A stretch of 48,140 nt of DNA. Origin: Streptomyces sp. BR123 (GTDB lineage: Bacteria > Actinomycetota > Actinomycetes > Streptomycetales > Streptomycetaceae). The stretch covers positions 1 through 48,140 of the forward strand of contig NZ_JACBGN010000021.1 in the NCBI RefSeq assembly GCF_013401435.1, read 5' to 3'. Under the pieces are notes generated by a model. The model did not search any database. It was not told the origin of the DNA and saw nothing but the letters and a program-made list of their open reading frames with translations. Each line of letters opens with the position of its first letter. Position 1 is the stretch's first letter. The translations under genes were made by a program, and so were the position numbers. Below are positions 43,591-48,140 of the stretch, piece by piece.

Positions 43591-46500
43591 CCGCCGACGA
43601 CCCGCCAGGTGATCTCGACCCTGGCGCCCGGCTCGGCGGCGGCCAGCTCCGCCAGCTCCGCCTGGAGTTCGGCCACCGCGCGCGAGGCCGTGGTCGTACC
43701 TCCACCACTCGTGCGGTACTTCCGCCCCGAGGCGGGGGCGGGTGACGGCTGCTGCGGCTCATACGGGATCCGGGGGTCGCTGGTGGGTGTGTCCAGCGGG
43801 ACGTCGGAGGGTCCGGGGGCGGGGATCGGGGCTACCGGCGGCGGAGAGACAGTCCGGTTCCGCTTGACCAGGGCCAGGACCTCGCGCTGGGTGCGTGCAA
43901 GTGCCTCTTCCAGCCTGTCCGTGCGCTGCTGTTCACTGCGGGCCACGTTGCGCAGGGACTCAAGGAGGGCCTCGCCTTCCGGGCCCTCGGCCGACGCCAG
44001 CTCCAGCGTGCTCCAGGACGCGGCGGCCAGCGCTTCGGCGACCTTTCGCGCCTGGGCGATGGACGTCCCGTACTGCTCCGCGCTCGCCTGGCCGAGGTCG
44101 AAGCGGGCCAGTGCCTCGACTGTCTTCTTCGCCCCCGCGGCGCCCTGGCCCGCCGTCCCGGTCAGGACCTTCAGCAGTTCCACGGCCTGCCGGGCGAGTG
44201 CGAGGCGGCCGGTCTCACCGGTCTGGTCGAGGTGCAGGAACCCGGCGTGGTCCTCCAGCCGCTGGACGAGTTCGGCGGCGGGTTCCTGGAAGGCACGGGC
44301 CTGCTCGGTGATCTGTCGGGCGAACTGGTTGACGATGCGGCCGCGCAGGAGGGTGGGCGCCGTCTGACCGAAGACCGCGGCGAAGCGCTGCCGGGCCGTC
44401 TCCCAGTCCTCGGCGGAGGGCAGGGGCTGGCTGCGCAGGGCGTCGCGGTCCTTGATCTGCGTCAGTTCCGGGGCGGGGTCGAGCGGCATGCCTTCCCGCA
44501 CCCAGACCCGGTCATCCATCTCGGCGAAGGAGGCCACGACGAGCCGGACGAGGAAGTCGGGCAGTCCGCGGGGGGTGGGCTTGTCGCTCCAGTCGGTGAG
44601 CGTGATCAGAGTGAGGTCGCTGGTGACGCCCTTCTCCCGGGCGAGCTGGCGGAAGTGGTCGGCCCAGAACGTGGACAGCTCGAAGTACGCCTCCTTCTGC
44701 TGCCCGAGGCGCAGCGGACCGGCGATCCGCCGCATCAGCGCACGGTCGCCCGCCGGAACCTCGGCCCGGTGGTCGCGGGCTTCGGCCGCGGCCCGGACGT
44801 GGGTGAAGACCTTCCTGGCGTCGGCGGCCTTGACGACCGTCCCGGTGTTCTCGGGGTCGAGGTCGGGGTGGTCGGGGAACTGGGTGGCGAGCAGCTTGCC
44901 GGCGATGTGCCGGATGCCGTCGCGCAGCGACTGCCCGAAGGAGAGGGTGAGCCCGTCGACCTCGCGCAGCGACTCCAGGTGGTCGCTGAAGCCCAGCTCC
45001 ACGTCCGCCGGCTTTTTCTCGGCGAGTCCGTACGCCTGCTTGAAGGCGGCCTTGACGTTCTTCAGCAGGGATTCGCGCTGGGTCTCGAGGAGGCCCTTGG
45101 CGCGGGCCCGGTTGTCGGCGTTCAGGTGGCCGGCGTACTGGCTGTCGAAGCGCTGGTCGTCGGCGAGCGCCTTGTCGATGACGACGAGCCGGCAGAAGTC
45201 GGCGTACCGCTGGCTGGAGAGGTGGGTGGGCAGCCAGGCGACGGTGCGGGACCGCTCGTCCTGCTGCTTCTCCCGCAGGCGGCGGATGCGGTTGGCGTCC
45301 TCGACGGGGCCGTACTCGCCGTCGTCGAAGGGGAGGTCGATGGCGATGCGCCAGCGGCCTTCCTCGCGGGGCATGAGGTCGTGGTCGGGCAGCTCGTCCT
45401 CGTCCGCCATGTTCCCGAAGATCACCTCGACGGCGCGGCTGGTGCCGCGCCAGACGAGGTTCAGCTCGTCGACCAGCTGGCCCTGGCTGAGGTCGAGCTC
45501 CGCCGCGAGCAGCCGCTTGGCGAGGGCGAGGCGGTTGCCCGGGTTGTTGTTGACGTTGGCGTTGGCGATGACCGAGTCGACGTCGACGCCGGAGAGCTCC
45601 AGGCGGACGCCCGGGTTGGCATCGGTGCCGGTCTCCTTGATCTCCGGGAAGCGGCCCGCCCAGTCGGCGACCTTGTTCTTGAGGATGCCGTACTCGCGGC
45701 CCGGGATCGGGGCGACGACCGAGCCGTAGTTCAGCGCGGACAGACGGCGGATCGTCAGGTCGGCGAGGGCCGGAACGCTCGGCGCGAGCGCGGAGAGGAG
45801 GAGCGTGCCGATGATCCGGTTGTCACCGACGAAGGTCTTCACCCGGCCGCGCAGCTCCGGGTCGGTGAGCGTCTCGGGGCGGTGGGTGTACTGCTCGACG
45901 TCCTCTTCCGACACGTTGTACGTGGCGAGGAGGAACGGGCGCAGCTTGGTGCGGTAGAGCTTGTCGGCGGCCTCGAAGACGACCTTGAGGCTGTCGGTGA
46001 ACGGCTTGTCGCCGCCCGCGGTGATCAGCGGGTACAGGTCGCCGACCGGGATCAGGTCGCCCAGGCGCAGCTCGTGGCGGTGGTCGGCGAGGAGCTGGCC
46101 CATCAGCTTCATGCCGGTGCGGTTGCGCTGGAGCGCGGAGGAGACGTGGACGAGCGTGTCCATGAAGGCGGGGGAGAACGGGTAGGTGAGCCGGAAGCTC
46201 TCCTCGTCGGCGCCGACGCCGTCGGCGCCGCGGTCGGAGCCGAGGAGGGTGTCCCACACCTCCTGGCGGACCTTGCGGGTCTTCTCGAACTCGGCGGTGA
46301 TGAGGGCGGCCGCCTCGGCGTCCTTGGGCCGGAGCAGGCGGGCGTGTGCGACCTGGGGGAGGTTGCGGTCCTCCAGGGTGATCTTGTCGAACCGGCCGGA
46401 GGCCTGGTTGAGGGTGTCCTGGATGGAGGACTCGGCGGCCCCGGACAGCTCCTCGCCGACCAGCTCGCGCAGGTCGCGCTGGCGGGCGATGAACGACACG

Positions 46501-47483
46501 ATCGGGATGGCCCGGCGGGCGTCGGCGCCTTCCACGAAGTTGGTGATCTTGCCGGCCTCGCGGCCCACGAACTTCTGGTCGTGGATGAGGGTGGCCAGCC
46601 AGAGGATCAGCTCGTCGAGGAAGAGGATCAGGCCGTCGTAGCCGAGGGACTTCGCGTGTTCGGCGATCACGGACAGGCCGGCGTCGAGCGAGATGAAGCC
46701 GTGCTCGTTCTCGTGGGCGTTCTGCGTGAAGCCGGGCAACAGGTTGGTGCTGGCGTCCTGGACCAGGCGGGCGCGCAGCTCCACGGGGGTGGAGGGGGTG
46801 ACGAGGTTGAGCGCGTACCCGGCTTCGTGGATCTCCTCGGCGGCGAGCGCGGTGTCGAGGAGGGCGGGCGTCCAGGCGAAGGACTCGCCCCACTCGTCGT
46901 CCTCGTCCGCCTCCCCGCCGACCGTGCCGAGGCCCTTGATGACGGCCTCGTCGCCCATGCGCTCGCGCATGGCGTGGATGTCGGCGAAGAGGGAGTCGGT
47001 GCGGTAGACCCGGGGGGTCGGCGCCTCGGGGTGGAGCTTCTTGACGTGGCTGACGTAGGTGCCGAGGACCCGCTGCTCCAGGGCCTTCGCGCCGAGCATG
47101 TGGTACGGGACGAGGAGGAACTTCTTGCCGTCCGTGGTGAGCCACTCGTGCTTGGCGAGTACGGGGTCGAAGTCGGAGCGGCGGTGGGCGGCCGGGCTGC
47201 CGCTGAGGAGGGCGTGCAGCACGGCCATGAAGTGCGACTTACCGGAACCGAAGGAACCGTGGAGGTACGCGGCCTTGGAGGTGTGCCCGTCGAGGGAGGC
47301 CTTGATGAGGCCGAGGGCCTCGTCGAAGTTCTCCAGCAGCCGTTCCGTGACGACGTAGTCCTTGAGCGCGAGCTCGGCACCCTCGGGGGTGGTGGCCTCG
47401 GAGAGCTGCAGGACGAAGTCGGAGGTGGAGATCGACTCCTTGATGTCGATCACATCGCGGAGGAGGGGCGGCTGCTGGGCCAT
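43587..47483 (-). CDS. pglY: PglY, BREX type 2 ATPase (BrxC-like)
   Basis: A 1298-residue ATPase. Walker A GSFGSGKS is at residues 76-83 and Walker [13 protein letters not shown] at about 287-298. The start [17 protein letters not shown] is characteristic of PglY/BrxC. The C-terminal 200 residues are helical, followed by a Pro-rich stretch ([16 protein letters not shown]) and a short final domain. PglY is one of four core proteins of the Pgl phage-growth-limitation system (with PglW, X and Z). ATG 47483 with AAGGTGAG upstream. Very high third-base GC gives long shadow frames on the other strand, up to 1233 residues, which are not genes. Confidence 0.95.
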   Translation of the reverse strand: MAQQPPLLRDVIDIKESISTSDFVLQLSEATTPEGAELALKDYVVTERLLENFDEALGLIKASLDGHTSKAAYLHGSFGSGKSHFMAVLHALLSGSPAAHRRSDFDPVLAKHEWLTTDGKKFLLVPYHMLGAKALEQRVLGTYVSHVKKLHPEAPTPRVYRTDSLFADIHAMRERMGDEAVIKGLGTVGGEADEDDEWGESFAWTPALLDTALAAEEIHEAGYALNLVTPSTPVELRARLVQDASTNLLPGFTQNAHENEHGFISLDAGLSVIAEHAKSLGYDGLILFLDELILWLATLIHDQKFVGREAGKITNFVEGADARRAIPIVSFIARQRDLRELVGEELSGAAESSIQDTLNQASGRFDKITLEDRNLPQVAHARLLRPKDAEAAALITAEFEKTRKVRQEVWDTLLGSDRGADGVGADEESFRLTYPFSPAFMDTLVHVSSALQRNRTGMKLMGQLLADHRHELRLGDLIPVGDLYPLITAGGDKPFTDSLKVVFEAADKLYRTKLRPFLLATYNVSEEDVEQYTHRPETLTDPELRGRVKTFVGDNRIIGTLLLSALAPSVPALADLTIRRLSALNYGSVVAPIPGREYGILKNKVADWAGRFPEIKETGTDANPGVRLELSGVDVDSVIANANVNNNPGNRLALAKRLLAAELDLSQGQLVDELNLVWRGTSRAVEVIFGNMADEDELPDHDLMPREEGRWRIAIDLPFDDGEYGPVEDANRIRRLREKQQDERSRTVAWLPTHLSSQRYADFCRLVVIDKALADDQRFDSQYAGHLNADNRARAKGLLETQRESLLKNVKAAFKQAYGLAEKKPADVELGFSDHLESLREVDGLTLSFGQSLRDGIRHIAGKLLATQFPDHPDLDPENTGTVVKAADARKVFTHVRAAAEARDHRAEVPAGDRALMRRIAGPLRLGQQKEAYFELSTFWADHFRQLAREKGVTSDLTLITLTDWSDKPTPRGLPDFLVRLVVASFAEMDDRVWVREGMPLDPAPELTQIKDRDALRSQPLPSAEDWETARQRFAAVFGQTAPTLLRGRIVNQFARQITEQARAFQEPAAELVQRLEDHAGFLHLDQTGETGRLALARQAVELLKVLTGTAGQGAAGAKKTVEALARFDLGQASAEQYGTSIAQARKVAEALAAASWSTLELASAEGPEGEALLESLRNVARSEQQRTDRLEEALARTQREVLALVKRNRTVSPPPVAPIPAPGPSDVPLDTPTSDPRIPYEPQQPSPAPASGRKYRTSGGGTTTASRAVAELQAELAELAAAEPGARVEITWRVVGG

Positions 47484-47504
47484 TGCGCGTCTCGCTCACC
47501 TTCT

Positions 47505-47520
47505 GACGGCGTGCGCCGTC
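47505..47520. promoter_or_regulatory. small hairpin in the pglY leader
   Basis: GACGGC (47505-47510) and GCCGTC (47515-47520) form a six-base stem with a four-base loop 22-37 bases before the pglY start, close to its ribosome site. It could modulate translation; the rest of the 179-base gap shows no clear promoter. Confidence 0.35.
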
Positions 47521-47662
47521 GCAGTCCGTGCCGGTACCGGGACAAGTTCCTCCGACATTGTCCGGCATCCTCGCTGGTTACGGGCCTGATGGGCGCAAAT
47601 ATCCGAGGATCGGGACGGCGGCGGCCACTGACAGCGGAGGGGCGCGGGAGCGGCCGGCCGGC

Positions 47663-47914
47663 TCAGCCGCTCGGACGGGGCCTACGGCTCCGGGCGTTGA
47701 CCTCTGCGAGGCGGGCCCGGAGCACTTCCGCGGTGCTGACCGGCTCGGTGTCTTCCGATTCCGCTTCCCAGGCCCGGCCGCCGGTGAGGGGGCGGATCCG
47801 GAGGTGGGGGCCGATGCGGTCGGTGACGATGCCGAGGCGGTTGTGGCGGGTGTCCCGGACGATCGGGCCGATGGCCGGGGCGGGGCCGGGACCGGGCAGG
47901 TCGTCGGCTGTCAT
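47663..47914 (-). CDS. small conserved Streptomyces protein (DNA-binding-regulator partner type)
   Basis: An 83-residue protein with the pattern PIVRDTRHNRLGIV and LRIRPLTGGRAWEAES, a short beta-rich family very common in Streptomyces, usually encoded beside a second small protein and often near XRE-type regulators. ATG 47914 overlaps the stop of the upstream gene (ATGA). Function unknown; it lies 179 bases upstream of pglY on the same strand, so it might belong to its control region or be unrelated. Confidence 0.75.
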   Translation of the reverse strand: MTADDLPGPGPAPAIGPIVRDTRHNRLGIVTDRIGPHLRIRPLTGGRAWEAESEDTEPVSTAEVLRARLAEVNARSRRPRPSG

Positions 47915-48140
47915 CGGGAGGCGCCCCGAGTGATCACTTCTGCGAGGGCGTGTGCCACGGGTGCGGAGCACTGCCCGAGGTGGACGAAGGCGTAGCGGGC
48001 GCCCTCGGCCCAGGGAGTACGGATGTCCATGGCGGGCAACTGGATGCCGGCCCGGGTGAGGGCGGTGGCGAGGGCGTCACGGGCGTCCATGGCTTCCTTG
48101 ACCTTGAGCTGGGCGGGGGTGGCGGGTCGGGGAGCGGGCA
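47911..48140 (-). CDS. small conserved Streptomyces protein, N-terminal part outside window
   Basis: The last 75 residues of a frame entering from the right edge: ATPAQLKVKEAMDARDALAT, LTRAGIQLPAMDI, FVHLGQCSAPVAHALAEVI and a TGA at 47911-47913. It matches the usual upstream partner of the small family encoded at 47663-47914, with which it overlaps by four bases. No start codon is inside the window. Role unknown. Confidence 0.7.
   Translation of the reverse strand, partial: PAPRPATPAQLKVKEAMDARDALATALTRAGIQLPAMDIRTPWAEGARYAFVHLGQCSAPVAHALAEVITRGASR

Noticed and set aside
44232..47933. A 1233-codon open frame on the plus strand opposite pglY
   Set aside because: It is the mirror of pglY third-base GC; the product is low-complexity Val/Gly/Glu/Leu and pglY has clear family motifs.

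Overview
The window is high-GC DNA with many GTG starts, GTGA/ATGA stop-start overlaps and actinobacterial protein families, which points to a Streptomyces or close relative. Nearly all of it is one large anti-phage defence region built from two modification-linked systems, with mobile-element remains around and between them.

Left flank (1-3500, genes mostly on the minus strand): a membrane-anchored Ser/Thr kinase, a degraded IS5-type transposase, and a VUT/YhhQ-family membrane protein of the kind that imports queuosine precursors.

Dpd island (4023-28725): a full set of genes for the 7-deazaguanine DNA modification system. Plus strand, translationally coupled: dpdE (SNF2-type helicase), dpdF (RecQ-like helicase), dpdG, dpdH (P-loop ATPase), dpdI, dpdJ (large DEVH helicase), dpdK (PLD-like), dpdD. 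Minus strand, convergent on a very strong shared hairpin: dpdC, a dpdB copy, dpdA (the TGT-like base-exchange enzyme) and a second dpdB copy. Divergent from dpdC is queC-queE-queD-folE2, which makes preQ0 from GTP. The inferred flow is: FolE2, QueD, QueE and QueC make preQ0; DpdA with DpdB puts it into DNA in place of guanine; DpdC converts the nitrile to the amide (dADG); DpdD to DpdK are the probable restriction arm. The presence of two dpdB paralogues is the most unusual point.

Cargo and mobility (28850-33620): two Nudix genes (one with an in-frame TGA), a divergent kinase-like protein, a small membrane protein, an excisionase-like HTH protein and a tyrosine integrase followed by short direct repeats that could be arm sites. 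The dpd genes are visibly less GC-rich than the right flank (hand count: 30/60 G+C at 23341-23400 in dpdA against 47/60 at 42301-42360 in pglZ), as expected of acquired DNA.

BREX type 2 (Pgl) region (34121-48140): pglY, pglZ, brxD and brxHI on the minus strand, with a plus-strand pair (GmrSD-like DUF262 protein; CBS-domain protein with a HEPN-type RNxxxH motif) placed between pglZ and brxD behind a good housekeeping-type promoter. pglW and pglX are not in the window. A decayed DUF4011 helicase gene sits between brxHI and the integrase. Two small Streptomyces-type genes lie upstream of pglY.
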